A stretch of 64,000 bases of DNA from Galerina marginata (taxonomy: Eukaryota > Basidiomycota > Agaricomycetes > Agaricales > Galerinaceae). The stretch spans positions 2,542,001 to 2,606,000 of the forward strand of contig JAECYW010000010.1 of the NCBI GenBank assembly GCA_023014335.1, read 5' to 3'. This document shows, piece after piece, positions 1 through 13,100 of the stretch. The position numbers and the translations under genes were made by a program. The notes under the pieces were generated by a model. The model was not told the DNA's origin and did not search any database. It saw nothing but the letters and a program-made list of their open reading frames with translations. Each line of letters begins with the position of its first letter. Positions within the stretch are counted from its first letter, which is position 1.

Positions 1-257
1 TCCGTAATAAGTCTCAAAGGCGATGCGGTGTTTGTCTTGAAATTCCAGAGGGCGCCCCACGCGGTGTGTCCGTCAATCATCAATGGGTCATTCGTCGCTC
101 GGTCAAAGAAGACAGCCAGAGTGGGTGAGACGACAATGGCTTCCAAGGCTAGGATTCCGCTGGTTCCATTTTGGACGAATTCCCATTGCGGATTGGCAGC
201 GGCAGCAGCACCGATTAATACAAGAAGCCGAGAAAGAGAAATAAGTGGGTTGCGCAT
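1..257 (-). CDS. Glyoxal oxidase copy 1, 5' part only (cut by window edge)
   Basis: The minus strand from the ATG at 257 reads a short hydrophobic leader, then [10 protein letters not shown], a stretch around [14 protein letters not shown] and WGALW, and runs off the window at base 1. It is nearly the same protein as the N-terminus of the complete glyoxal oxidase at 7951-10108, differing in about one residue in five. Glyoxal oxidases (AA5 family copper radical oxidases) are secreted and oxidise aldehydes to acids while making H2O2 for peroxidases. The catalytic cysteine would lie just beyond the window edge, so activity cannot be judged. The leader fits a secretion signal. This is one member of a local duplicate pair on the same strand. 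Confidence 0.85.
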   Translation of the reverse strand, partial: MRNPLISLSRLLVLIGAAAAANPQWEFVQNGTSGILALEAIVVSPTLAVFFDRATNDPLMIDGHTAWGALWNFKTNTASPLRLIT

Positions 258-302
258 TGTTCCAGAGAGGAGTCAATCAAAGTCGAAGTCCGAATTTGAG
301 TT

Positions 303-309
303 CTTTATA
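303..309 (-). promoter_or_regulatory. TATA box of glyoxal oxidase copy 1
   Basis: TATAAAG on the minus strand, about 46-52 bp upstream of the ATG at 257. It sits in the word GAGTATAAAGAACTC, which is nearly repeated upstream of the second glyoxal oxidase. Confidence 0.55.
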
Positions 310-998
310 CTCGTCCAACATACCTGAGAATAAGCAACCGTTGGTTGTAGTCGGAAAACAATGTCGACCTATCCGCAAGGATCATAGTCCAGCTTCCCAC
401 TAGAACGAACAGATTAAGCACGAGGACAGGGTGTTCGCAGTGGCTCTCCACAACCATTCATCCCTCCTGAGCCAGCTTCGCACTGATCTGTGAAAAGATT
501 GCCCATCAAGAAAAGGGTGTGCATATTCTGCATGCCAGGAAGCAAAGGATCTCTCAAGACCCGTTCCTACAGTCCTTGAGCGAGAAAATAGGTAGCCTTC
601 ACGACGAGAACTTTCTTGTGAGGCGTGGAAGCACTACCATAAGAGTTAATTTACGACCTAGATCGACCTGATCATCGGTTTTTTTCACATTAAGTCGCAG
701 TTAGAGATTTCAATGCGCACCTTACAGACTGACATGAATAAACTGCGGAAATCAAGCACAATAGGCTCATGGTTTAAAATTGACAATGAAAGAAGTCTTC
801 GCAGAGAAAGTAAATACGTGGAGCGGAAAAACGTACATGCTAAATGGTAGGGTAGGGCCGAAGCGGCTGCAACGGCTGCACGAGGAACGAGGGCAGATTT
901 TGAGGAGAACATGGAAAAAAGTGTGAGTAAAGTGTACATGACCCAAGAATGAAAAAATACTACTGCGCCATCCTACGTCTGCTAGCTGTCTGCTGATC
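310..998. other. Intergenic, no gene seen
   Basis: Spacer between the divergent upstream side of glyoxal oxidase copy 1 and the 3' end of the flavin oxidoreductase. Reading frames are short and show no family I recognise. Confidence 0.5.
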
Positions 999-3044
999 TC
1001 AATATGCGAAACCTTCACGATGAACCTTCCCAGAGTTAACCCCCAGTTTGCCCAACGATTCCAAAACGGAGCGTTCGAAAGGCTCTGATCCACACAAGAA
1101 TAGCTCGGATTTTTTCCCTCCAAACACTTCCTTGCTCTCGTCAAAGAAGGATGATTTGATACGACCGTTGTGAGTAGCAAAGTCGATATCCGCGTGACTT
1201 CCGGAAACGGCCTCGTTTGTGAAGATGTGGATGAGCAAGTACGATGGACACGGCTTGCCACCGAGAGCATGCGTGATTAGGGATAGTATAACGTCAGGTT
1301 CACGAGTTGAAACTACGAACGTTATGTCCCAAGGTGGAGACTCGGAGGTCGTAGAAAGCGCCGCGAGCATTGAAAGGAAGGGAGTCACGCCTATACCGCC
1401 AGCAATCCAAACGAGGTGTTTTATTTCTTTCCCTGGAGAGCTGGCTGCGGTAAGTTCTGGAAGAATAAATTCGCCGCTAGTCCCTACGATATCCACCTTC
1501 AACGACAGAGCCCTAGAGTCGTCAAGCATATCCCGCCGATGTTCCGCCAGCTTCCGCGTTAAATTGAACAAGGCACCAGTGACGACTCCGCCCGGTTTCA
1601 GTCGCATGGTAAGTGCGAAGTGCCGATTGTCAGAGCCAACGGGTGCTGCACTAGAGACTGTCCAGGTACGGATGAAGTCATCATTAATAGAACTTGGCCG
1701 TCCTGGCGCCATATGCTGGTATGAACGCGAGCCGAGCAAAGGACTGAAACCCAGGATAATGGCCTGTCCTGGATTGATGCGAAGCGGTGAGGACGATTCC
1801 CACTCGAAAGTAGCGATGGTGGGGTTGTGGAGACTGATTCGGGTTAACAGAGCTTTGGGCTGGTCTTCCTGTGCGAAAACGGTGGTTTGAGTAGCTTCTT
1901 CAGCCAATAACCTGACGGGTGGATTGTAGGGACTCGGTTGGATTTTGTAACCGGGCTTAACGCGTGCGGGGAAGGCGTCGCGTACAAATGTGTAGCCTGT
2001 GACGTAGACTTCTGTGAACGTGTCCTGGAAGGGCATGATCGCGCGTGCTTCAGGTCCGTAAACGTTCCTTGCCTCCCCGGTGAGATAAAGGATGTCTCCG
2101 GTGGTAAAATTGATGAAAGTGAGCGACGCCAAAGGTGTAGCTTCGACATTCCCCAAGGACGTCATGATTCGATTACCTGATTCGTGAAGAAATTAGCGAC
2201 TCGTACACACGAAATGACAATAAACGACAACTTGCCGGAAAAGTCTGGGAGAATGACCGTTCGTCCATCAGATGGCTTCACACGCATGAAGCCCGCTCGT
2301 CCACCACGGTGGTTCATACCGAGGTGGGAAGGATATTCCGAGGATTCGGCGTCTGTCGCTTGATATGTCGTTCCGAAGAAGACTGTATCGGCCTCGAGGA
2401 TAAATGCGATCGATTCCTCCGAAAGTCTCTCTCCCACAGAGAGGTAGGGTCGGTCTTCGAGGACGATACAGGACGCGGCGGGGTGAGGCGCCAAATCGCG
2501 AAGGGTGATGTACTTCGGACAGTTTCTGGATCAAATATTCGTGATCAATTCGTGAGACTGAAAAAGATGAGACGCACCCCAATGCTTCATTGACGAACAG
2601 CTCGATATTGACTTCATTGCCTTTTGCCTTTGTCTTCGTAATCGCCCCAGCAAACTTATTCCTCCTGCGTGTGGAAATCTCGACACCTATCCCAGCAATC
2701 AAGCTAAATCCATTGTTTTGGTCTAGCTCCCGGGCTTTGAGATGCTTGAGAAAAGGCTCGCCTTCCCAAAGCTTGGCGTTGATGCTGAGCGTGTTATATT
2801 TTGGATGATTGATGAACCCAGGCCTTCCGCCTTTTCCTGCGAGGATGGAACTCCATGGACGCTGCTGTTCGTCCAGGACGCACACAGGGAGAAAATGTAA
2901 CCGTGTGCTATAGAACGTGGAATGCTGTTCGGGCATCTCGCCGTCGATCATGGTGTACATGTAATTCGTGGATGGAATCCTATCATATCCCAGTTTCCGA
3001 CGTACGACACGTTCGCCGCGATGCCAGCCATTCAGAGCGCTCAT
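999..3044 (-). CDS. FMN-binding (PNPOx-like) / FAD-NAD(P) oxidoreductase fusion
   Basis: Three exons on the minus strand: 3044-2578, 2525-2236, 2176-999; 644 aa. The first two exons read a pyridoxamine-phosphate-oxidase-like FMN-binding half, starting MSALNGWHRGE and containing GNCPKYITLRDL across the first junction. The last exon is a ferredoxin-reductase-like half: an RTWTVSS motif near residue 422 for FAD, WIAGGIGVTP near residues 509-518 for NAD(P), and LFLCGSEPF near the C-terminus. Fusions of these two halves are common in fungi and are annotated as FAD-binding FR-type oxidoreductases; the substrate is unknown. Intron 1 is GT-AG. Intron 2 (2177-2235) must use a GC donor (GCAAGT) to give the conserved DFSG/NRIMTSLGN junction; the nearby GT alternative makes a stop. 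The start is the first ATG before the conserved block. Confidence 0.85.
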
Positions 3045-5412
3045 TTCGTTTGACGGAGGAGAAGGAGGAGGAAGTTTTGAGAAAGGGCTTATCGCTAGGA
3101 TGAGGATTAACTGTTCATAACTGCACAGTCAGCGATGTCCTTCCGAGAGCAGGTTGTTTACCTGATTTCGAAGATTCGTTAGTAAGCTCTTCGATTGTGA
3201 CCTAACCATCATCTGACCTGGGTACTAAAATAACCCTCAAGAGTGGCAGAGATGAAGTAGATGAATACGAGAGACCGTCGTCGACATCGGTCAGGTCAGG
3301 GTAAATGAAATGAAACATTGAACTCTGATGACATATTGAGTCATGTGATCAATAACGATGCCCGAGGCCTTCACCGGTTCACCGAATTGGGATTCTAAAA
3401 TCAAATTTTGTACAATTATGTAGTGGAAAAATATGCATTCATCTCTCCAGTTCTACAAGCTTTAATACTAGCTCCCAAATAATTCCTGCCGAGTCGAATT
3501 CTGATTAATCACCGTCCCTGTTTTTCACATAGAACTCACAACCTGATATGAGCGCACTTACTGAGTCTTGAACATGAAATCCAGGGTATCTAGATTTCAT
3601 GAATGAGATATTTGACGACCGATTGGCGCTTAGGCAACGATTTTCATAATATTGGCCCAATAGCCCGTCGTATACAAGTCATATTTTCATCAATGCTGCC
3701 TTATGATGGAAGATTGAAACGCAATTTACACCTCAGATAAAATATTAGCTCTTAACTAATCATCGAAGTCCGTATTTCGAAAAGTTGAAATGTCTGCTCG
3801 AACCACGCTGCTCTGAAACAGTGACCATAATTATAAGAATACGTGCAGGACGCTCGAGGTTAAATTTCTTTTGCCTGAGGCTGCAAGGCATAAGTACTAC
3901 TAGTAGGATTCTGTTGGGTTTTTCTTTAAGTTTAGCTTCATGTTAAGTTTCGCTTTATTTCGTATATTTGGCAAGTAGAGGGTCCTTAAGATAGAACTTC
4001 ATTACTTGGTAGTAAATTAATAATGTCGCTCGACGCGTCGAACACGCGTCATCCTCACGTGACAAAACCGTCACGATTGATGTGTAAGCTGCGCAACGAG
4101 CCCGTGTCGTTCCCTGCTCTTAACTCGAACAAAATGCCGGGCAGCGTATGACATGCTCTATGTCCCCATATGCTCTTTTTCTTCCCAAAATGCACCCACT
4201 GTACTTGCAGGTAAAGCACTATTGACAGACCGTCAAGATTATCAACGAATCACGAAAAAAAAGGTACGTTACGCCGCCTACAGTGAGCAGTCTTTCAGAC
4301 TTTCAACTCGCTTTACTGATATCTCTCGTCTAGGGCCGCGCTTATGTTAATTGAGTGATACATTTAGCCATTAATTAGTTTGTTAGCTCTTTATGAGTAT
4401 TCTCAATGGACCTTGTGAGGCAGGTTGCAAGGTTAGGTTGTAAAGACTTTATGAGCGGTGAGCTGGGATAAAGGCATCCACACTACCTCCCAAATTGCTC
4501 TATATTATTCATCTTTGTTTTCCACTGTACCACTAATCTACACTCGTACCCACTGCTGCCTGGGCCATGCATAAACCCAGTCCTATAGATAGCGGAAGCT
4601 AGCTGATGAGCGGCGCTATTGCCTCGCTCGGGCTGCCCCGGTTAATATGCTCTTTAGGTACGCCAGTCTACCGAGTTTTACCAAGACCGACGCTGCCAGC
4701 GATGATCGGGCTATTAGGTGAGAGGGAAAAACATACCGTACATCGTAATATATTGACTTCTTTACCCTTATCGTTGATTTCGAACGAATAGATGCATCCG
4801 GGGAGAAGTCGGGCATGCCTTGTGTGTATGTCTGTTTCCCTCAGCTATCTCTGAAAAAGAGGACCGTCCAGGAGGTTTTCTTATCTGCAGTCGACTCGAT
4901 GTCACTGGATCGTATGCAGAATGCCAATGCTGGAAAGCATCATCAGCATCATCTCTCGCAAATCGCAGCCTTTTTACGGTAATCGCACGTTTTCCTGTCA
5001 GTTGACACGAATAGAACTCTAAACCATGTGCTTTATCAGGCTTTATCTCCGTCAGAAGTCGAAACTCGTCTAAAGTTGTCGCTCGAGACCTGATCAGCGT
5101 GCATGTGGCCATGACAGGCCTTCAATGTCGAGGGGATCGTCCCTAAAGAGTCCTTACACGACGATAGACTTTTGGGCGTATTAGGAGCCCAACACCCAAT
5201 CGATTCCGCGGACCGGGAGGCAATTATTCCTTCCTTTCGTTATTCTCACACGACGCCTAACCTGTCTGCAAGTTGGGAGCTCGGGCGACGAAAATGGGCA
5301 TTACCCGGGAAATACGGACAAATAAACTCCATGGAACTAACAAGTCGCAGAGTTCTTTTGAAGCGAAGTGCTACCCGACGCTGCATAGAACCCTTTTTTT
5401 GCTCATACCTCC
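3045..5412. other. Long intergenic region, no gene seen
   Basis: About 2.4 kb between the head of the minus-strand flavin oxidoreductase and the head of D-lactate dehydrogenase, so it should hold both promoters. It is AT-richer than the flanks. Short frames at 4153-4350 and 4606-5112 have no recognisable domain and I do not call them genes. No tRNA or other structured RNA was recognised. Confidence 0.5.
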
Positions 5413-7702
5413 ATGATCTCTCGCTCAGCTGCCATTCGGAGCCGCGCGTCTTGCGACCACCTTCGCGCCCAGTTCCACAGTCGTTTGTTCTCAGTTCCTC
5501 GTCGATTCTACTCATCGACAGGGTCCACTGGGTACGCGGCTCCGCAGGATAAGGACGGGAAATTCTCAGGTCATTTGCGCACGCAACATATCGGAAAGGC
5601 GTCACTATTATTGGGTGTATCTCTCGCCAGTGGTATATGTGGATATCTCCTCGCTCAGCAAGGGGAGATGCGTCTGTCGTCCCAACGCGTCCCTGACAAC
5701 CCTAAATTCGGATCTCCTAGCGATTTCAAGAGGGCGATAGAGGACCTGCAAGAAACCTTCGTCCAGGATGGTCTCGTTTCCACCGATGCCCACGACCTCG
5801 AAGCTCACGGTTTCTCAACTATGGACTACCACCCAGGTAAAGACATTTATACCTTATGCGACGTGCTCACTAACCGCGACAATAGCTTCTCCGCATACTG
5901 TCGTTGTGTATCCGAAATCTACTGAAGATGTAGTAAAGGTCGTCAAAATTGCCACTAAATACCGAATGCCTGTTATCCCATACTCTGGCGCAACCAGCCT
6001 CGAAGGTCATTTCCGCGGGGTATTACTTCGCCCATTCCTTCCCCTCTTTCGATCTTGATGGGTAAAAATAGCACCCCGTAGGCGGGATCTGCGTCGATCT
6101 TAATTGCATGAATAAAATCCTTGAAATACATGGTAGGTGTTTAAGCTTCTTCGTGTCAAATTGTCGGGTTTAATTAACTCGCAGAGGATGACTCGGATTT
6201 GGTCTGCCAAGCAGGAGCGGGATGGATGGATATCAACGAAACCTTAAAGCAGAAAGGTAATTCCCTTCTTTATTTCATTTTTCCACTGTTGACGAATAGT
6301 ATGAAGGCATTCCATTATTTTTCCCGGTTCGAATCGTCTTCTGCTGATAATCCATGAAATAACCACTAAACGAGAGACAGATCGATCCAGGTCCAGGCGC
6401 AAGCCTTGGCGGTATGCTAAGCACGGGGTGCTCCGGAAGTACGCTATTTGCGATCTACCCTAATTTTATCCTGACTTTCTTCTCCCAGCCAACGCAGTCA
6501 GGTACGGAACTGCGAAAGGAGAATGGTTCTTAAACGCGGTGAGCCCCGTTTCTGACGGATCATCGCTAATATTAAAGACGACATTAGACCGTAGTCTTAC
6601 CGTCGGGAGAAGTAATCAAAACAAAACGAAGATCTCGAAAGTCTGCTGCTGGGTTTGACACTACCAAACTTTTCGTCGGGGCGGAGGGTACTTTGGGGAT
6701 CGTGACGGAAGGTGAGCGAAGTTGTCTGATCTCAATATACCCAGTATTAACATACATATATCTGTCCAGTTACAATACGGCTGGCGCCTGTTCTACCAAC
6801 TACAGTGGCTGTGGTTCATTTTCCAGACGTCGGATCTGCCACTGCAGCGTCAATCGAAGCGATTAAGCAAGGAGCCGGGATACGTATGTCAATCTATTTA
6901 GCTTCAGATCAGATAACTTAAGTCAGCCCTTAGAATGTGTGGAGCTTCTCGACGCGATTGCTATGAAGGCGACGAACAATTACGGGATGTCGACGCGTAA
7001 ATGGCCGGAAAAAGACAGTCTAATTTTCAAGTTTCAAGGTTCTTCCGAATCTTCATTGAAAGAGACTGCGAAAATCGTCCAGCGCGTTGTCGCCAAGCAT
7101 GGAGGAACAGGTTTCGTTCTGGCGAAGAACGCGAAGGAAGCAGACGATCTGTGGGCCGACCGGAAAAACCTCTATCATTCCGGGCTTTCGTTGGTTGAAG
7201 GCGCTCGGGGATTGACTACTGACGTCTGGTTAGTGGTTTATTCAACCAAACACCAAAAATTTTATCTCAAACGATATTTTATAGTGTACCAGTCTCGAGA
7301 CTTCCGGACTTGATACATGAAACGAAGAAAGACCTTGAGAAGGTAGGGCTCGTCACTTCCATTGTAGGGCATGTCGGCGATGGGAACTTCCATGCGTTGC
7401 TACTATTCAAAACGGACGAAGAGCTTGCAATTGCCCAACAGGCCGCAGCCCGGATAGTTCATAGGGCAATTGCCATGGATGGAACTTGTCAGTTTTTCCA
7501 CTGTATCGTCTGCGCGAAAATACCTGATTGTTTCGATAAAGGTACCGGCGAGCATGGGGTTGGGATCGGGAAAAGAAAGTACCTGATTGAAGAGCTTGGA
7601 GCAGGAACGGTTGATTTAATGAAGACCGTCAAACGAGCCATAGACCCCCTTGGTATCTTCAATCCGGGAAAAGTAAAGCCACGATTCATCACTATTTTCT
7701 AG
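5413..7702 (+). CDS. D-lactate dehydrogenase (cytochrome), mitochondrial, FAD-linked
   Basis: Twelve exons: 5413-5836, 5886-6019, 6072-6132, 6185-6256, 6307-6326, 6381-6438, 6489-6538, 6588-6711, 6770-6883, 6934-7228, 7285-7487, 7542-7702; 571 aa, close to yeast Dld1. All introns are GT-AG and 49-58 nt. The N-terminus is rich in Arg and Ser ([15 protein letters not shown]), fitting a matrix-targeting leader, followed by a hydrophobic stretch. The PCMH-type FAD domain shows [30 protein letters not shown] and [11 protein letters not shown]. The C-terminal domain shows [26 protein letters not shown] and GIFNPGK, as in the D-LDH / glycolate oxidase GlcD family. The enzyme oxidises D-lactate to pyruvate and passes electrons to cytochrome c. 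D-2-hydroxyglutarate dehydrogenase is a related alternative, but length and leader favour D-LDH. Confidence 0.92.
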
Positions 7703-7950
7703 CACTGATAATTTCGACAGCTTTATCCTGACCCCGTCCATACCAACAAATTTCAGCCTCAATGAAAATGCTACGATAAATTTTTTGGAGGTTAACGTAC
7801 TGTATAGAATCGTTCATGTTCCTCTTTTCTTTTTTTTCGGTACTCATGGGGACAATGGCGCATAAAATATTCAATTTTGGGAAGGGTACTAAGGTTTAGA
7901 TAGTCAATAATGGACAAATCGTCCGCAGCTCTGTATTTTTCGATTTATGT
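7703..7950. other. Convergent 3' spacer
   Basis: Short spacer between the ends of D-lactate dehydrogenase and glyoxal oxidase, which converge here. It should hold both polyadenylation regions. Confidence 0.4.
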
Positions 7951-10108
7951 TTATAGAATAGGCGGAAGTTTGATTCCTTGGTCGGCTACAGGGGGCGGAG
8001 CTCCGCTTCCCACCATGACATGCGCCCCGGCGCTGGTCACATCGTCGACAGTCAAAAATATGTAGGCTGCCACAAAGCATGATGATAAACATATTGCACC
8101 TTATTCTTAATCAGAGACGTACCTGGACCAGGGGGGTAAACCCTGTTGTTCGGCGGGCTCAGAATTGATAGAGACTTGCGGTCGGGTGAGAGCGTAGCGT
8201 CCATAAACACTAGACGTGAGCTGGAATGGAACGCGTGGGAGGAGAAGCCCAAGTCCATGAGAGCAACTAATTAGTGAATTGCAACAAGAATGTAAACGTT
8301 AGCGTGTGTGAAAGACAGAGGAGCGCAGCGTACCTTTAATAGAAGCAGCCGGCAAATTTCTCGGGATGGAAACTGATATGGTAAATCTCTTGTTGAACGA
8401 GATTTTGGTAGGAACGTTTGATAATACTGGTCTTTCGACGGACATTGAAGGGGGATTTAGGTATTCTACCCTGAATTCACTGGGTAATTGAACAGACCAA
8501 CGTCAGGAGCAAAACGGAGAATCACGAAAGACGGTACACGAACGTGGCGAATTCAGTTCCGTTGACGACTTGGCCATTGGGATTGGACCCAGCAATTAGA
8601 ATGTTGCTTTCGTGAGGAAAAGTGCATTAGCTGTGGCATCGATCTGACGTGAAGGATGTTCCTCACCCTTGGGGTGTTAAGCTCACAACGGAATGATATA
8701 GGCGCGCAATATTCGTCGTAGGGAGGCCTTTGTTGCTAATCCTCTTCCCAAGAGAGGCGGAAGGCGTATAGAGTGATGGCGTAAATCTAATTATGACGAA
8801 AATTAGAACCGCCGGAAACCCCAAAACCATGGAAATGAACTTACACAGGATGGTCTGCATTGGACTGATTACCAACAGCGTCCGGAACGGTGCCGAAAGC
8901 AGCATATCCAGTTCGCCCGCCGTTAATGATGATAACTTCGCCATTGGGGAGAAGAATCATTTCAGGCATGATGCGAGGTTCTAACATATGTTCGACCTCC
9001 CATCCTTTCTTGATACCTTCAGGCGTAATGGTCATACGACTGCATTGGCTGGAAGCCGGGTCTTGGGAAGAGAGATTCGCGGGCTGGATTTGGTCGTTGG
9101 TAGCCGATCCACCACAGACGAGAACCTCGGGGATAAAGAGTGGCGGGGAGAGGGGAAGGAGCGTTGCGGTACCGTCGAACGGGTTTGTGACGCGGACTCC
9201 ATTCGGAATGTCTGGCAGTATGGTCTCCGTTTTCTTCTCAATGTCGTAGATAATTGTCTGATTATTAGCGACCATCAATACCCGACCGTCAGGAAGCCCG
9301 AAAACACTGGGAATGAACTCGCGTTAAAATTAGAGAGACAGGAAAATGGAAGAAATTTTATACCGAGGGAAAAGATTAGTAGGAAGACTTCTCTCGAGGA
9401 AAGCTGATGGACGAGGGACACCCCCGTCTTTCGGTGGGAAAAACTCGAAGTTGTTTACCGGATCCGTGTTGTAGAACGGTGTTCGCTCGTGGATCCCACC
9501 GACAACCATCTTCAAATGAGGTAAATATAATAAGCCAAATAACCTTAAGAGAACTTACCAGAGAGCCATCAAATATTCTAAGACTCGACGGGTACCACCT
9601 TGTTTCCTCGAGATGTAATGTTTCAGGATCTTCGAACAACGTACAGTTGACTCCTGCAGGATCCGCGCAGGGTTCGAAGATCCGAATCGCCATGCGCCCA
9701 TCCACAGCAGCCGGATTGGCGGGGATATGACCACCAACGCTTACCTGGTAGGGAAGAAGGTCGTTAGTTGTCAGAGAGTCATAGAGAAATTGTACGGGTT
9801 TGGTAACTTACCATTGTTCCGTTGCTCAAGAAGCCACCAGATGCACAGAATGTATCGGACACAACTCTCAACGGACTGGCAGTGTTTGTTTCCATGTTCC
9901 ACAACGCACCCCATGCCGAATGTCCGTCAATCATCAGTGGGTCATTGGCCGCTCGATCGAAAAAGATAGCAAGTGTCGGCGAAACGAAGATGGCCTCAAG
10001 GGCCAATACACCAGACGTGCCGTTCTGGACGAACTGCCACCCAGCACCAGCACTAGCAACAGAACCGACGCTGAGGGCGAGAGAGAACGCTGCGTGCGAG
10101 TAACGCAT
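7951..10108 (-). CDS. Glyoxal oxidase copy 2, secreted copper radical oxidase (AA5)
   Basis: Nine exons on the minus strand: 10108-9812, 9744-9559, 9509-9364, 9306-8845, 8786-8667, 8606-8544, 8479-8334, 8266-8123, 8066-7951; 559 aa, the usual length of the family. A signal peptide covers about residues 1-20. The expected active-site residues are visible: Cys88 (SDTFCASGG) and Tyr150 (TRWYPSS), which form the thioether radical pair; Tyr394-His395 (RLYHSVVSL), the axial Tyr and a copper ligand; and a His in SSHAFHSS (484 or 487). The C-terminal galactose-oxidase-type domain ends [16 protein letters not shown]. The enzyme oxidises glyoxal, methylglyoxal and similar aldehydes outside the cell and supplies H2O2 to ligninolytic peroxidases. 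It shares its N-terminus and promoter word with the partial copy at 1-257. Confidence 0.92.
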
Positions 10109-10165
10109 TTTGCCCAGTTTCCTGGCTTCTTGGAAGTAGAGTTTCGAGTTAAGAGCATTTAAGAG

Positions 10166-10173
10166 TTTTTATA
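10166..10173 (-). promoter_or_regulatory. TATA box of glyoxal oxidase copy 2
   Basis: TATAAAAA on the minus strand, about 58-65 bp upstream of the ATG at 10108, in the word GAGTATAAAAACTC. A second TATATATA run lies just upstream (around 10179-10188). Confidence 0.55.
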
Positions 10174-13100
10174 CTCACATATATATAAATTGTGCACCGG
10201 AACGTGAGATAAACGTAAAAAGTGGAGGCGCAGTTGACTGAGTGTCGGAGTTCACCCAGAACCGTAGCATTCTCAGGTTGAGAAACTCACAACTGTCCGG
10301 GAAAAAACACACCTAGACAGTGACGGTTTCCAAAGATAACTGGAAAGTTATGAAGAGGCAATACCCATGATCCTACTAATACAGCTTCATGAGAATAGAA
10401 GACGCGGCAATTTGAATGGCAGTTTGCGCACCTTCGACAGTCCTCGAAATTTCGAAAATAAGGAGCTCCCACGACGCCGACCGTTACAATCATCACCGGC
10501 ATAACCGTATTAGATTCTTTCGCCTTAGCCTTGTTCAAGTTACTCAGTCGCTCTGGCAAATAAATTGGACACAAAGAAGGCATCGCCATTAAAAGACCCG
10601 TAGAGTATTGCGCGTCGTGTCAAGGGAAACCTGCATGGTTCAAGCCAGTGAAGGTCGAGAAACTTGGTTCAACAGGCGGAAAAATTCGGTGAGAGTTTGG
10701 GGAAAATCTATAATTACGCGTCTGACTTCACGAACGAATTACTGGAAGAAACCTGTATATTGCTGAATGACCAGCTGCAGCAAACAAAATATCTGAGGGA
10801 TGAAATGAACTGCAGGTTATTATTACAAAGCTAGACAAGTACATACGAGGTGGTTATTACGACCATCCTCCGAAAAGAAACGTGTTCACGCAGGCAGAAC
10901 ATGACAAAAAGGAACCCCGTTACATTGCAGGTGACGCCTTGGTTACGCCGAGAACAGCGAGACGCGAGGTTATTTCGAGGGGGCATATAACCCTCCCGCG
11001 AAAGGAGGGATGCGCTTTAGTAAGGCAGGACTCGACGTCACAGGCGAAATGAAGCATAAATTCACGAATTGAGTTATGACGATCGAAATTCTACCTATAA
11101 ATTCAAATGGATCATGAGGCAATCATTCGATGTACATAAAAAGTAAAGCTGAATTTACTGAAAGGGCAGAAGCACAATGTCGGGTAAGGGATGCTTGGTT
11201 GTGACGAGACACAAATTGTACTGTAACAAAGAAACCAGCCTCGAGTGGGGATAAGCCTCGGCCAGTCGTATTTCAAGTGAACGTATCGCGGACTCGCATA
11301 ACGAGTAATAGCGGCGGTATTATTCAATGCCTTGTCAACGTCGTTAGATGAATTCTGTAGGGTAGGTCAACGAGGAGACTTACCCAGTTGATCGATATCG
11401 GAAAGGAACGCTGAAAGAATCTTGAATGAGAAGGAGAATTGAAGGAACAGAAGAAAATACAAAAGGCATACCTCGGCAAACAAAGAGGGACAAGAAAATG
11501 ACAGAAACGATACCATAAGAACTGCATCAACCTCTAAACCGCTCCTCCTTTCACCCGAACGACCTCAAGGTGCCCATAAGCCATTAAATCCATCTCAGTA
11601 CGGACACCTAAAGATAAGCAGCCAACGATGGCGTAGGCTACGCCCGTGGCATCAGTAGGGTCGGCCGCAAGACGAGCGGGTCATACGCTCCAGGTGATAT
11701 TTGTTGGAGCATCGTCGACAAAAGCGAGATTGGTCTAAAGAGAAATGGAAATCGTCAGTTCATACCAGAGGAAAGGACAAAGAAGTATGTCATCTAAACA
11801 CGCCGCCTACTTACCGAATAGCTACTCAAGACGTCGCCCTCTCGCAAACGCGACGCATCATTAGAAACCGGCCTAACTGATGACAGGTTAGTGGGAGATG
11901 GATCTAACACGCCAAAAGAACTTACCTCGCAAGATCGAAATTTGGCTGGAGGAAAGTTCGCGATACCTAACAGATACTCGTAACGACTCCTTAGAAGCTG
12001 TAGTCAAGAACGCTATAAACGAGCAATGAATGTCAGTGATCCACCTTGCAGCTGATCGACCATCATTGAAGACCACTTACTTTCGGCTCAAGTCACCGTA
12101 AACCGCACTCGGGCTGGCAATGACCAATCACGATAGGTAGGAACTGGACGGATCGTTTTTGCTCGAGCGAGGTCACAGAAGTAGCTTGGATGGCCGATGA
12201 TCGTCCTCAGGTCAAGGCTAACGAGTCCTGGATACCCAAACGCGAGTCAGAGGAATGTTAAGACGAAAAAATGTATTTATGCACCGTGGGTTATATATAT
12301 AACGCAGGCGAATTATGACTCGTCTTTGAATCGATGCCGCCATTGCTGCTGAAAATGGAAATATGCAATAAAAGCCGTAGGAGTTCACGTAACAGAGGGT
12401 GTGAACAGGCGGCGGGAGGCAAAAGACTCTGAGCAGAACGTGAGAGGGGGGAAAAAGGCTGGAAGAATTTTGAGCTCGCTTTATACGTTTTCGCACGGAC
12501 CCTGACATTACGGAATTCGGCGTCCTGAACAAGCGACCACCCATTGACCGACTTCGCCCGCATTTCCAGCCAGATTTACTCGATAATCACCTCTCGAGAT
12601 GCTTTGAACACTCGTCTCAGAGAAAGCGACAGACCTATGGGGCATGACATGAAGAATGGAGGCAAGACACTGGCAAGACGTGACTCTAGTACTAATCTAA
12701 TCAAAATCTAATCTAATCGGACACAATCCACTGACCGTTCGGCCTCGTCACGAAAATGCCTTTCTACCTTCTATTCCAATGCATCCGACGTTGGGCACGA
12801 TCTTCCATTGCAGCGAATAAGCTGCGTTAACAAACTTTATATTCTTGTGTTCCTTGGACTTCAAATTTCGTTTAGGAGATCTTCCTGCCTTAATATAGAC
12901 CGTGCTAACTTGATATGAACGTAACTACCAAGCTGACATATCGATATTGATCAAAGTCTGAAACGGAGGGAGAGTATTCCTTATCCGAAACATCCTCGGT
13001 CTCGATGATGTCCGATTCTGTAGATTGTAGTACAGTGTCGTCAATTTGGGTTCTGTCTATTAATTCGACTAGACCGTCGATAATTTTTGCCAGCTCAGGT

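Noticed and set aside
1219..1890. A 223-codon plus-strand frame
   Set aside because: It is antisense to the last exon of the flavin oxidoreductase, whose domain motifs are clear.
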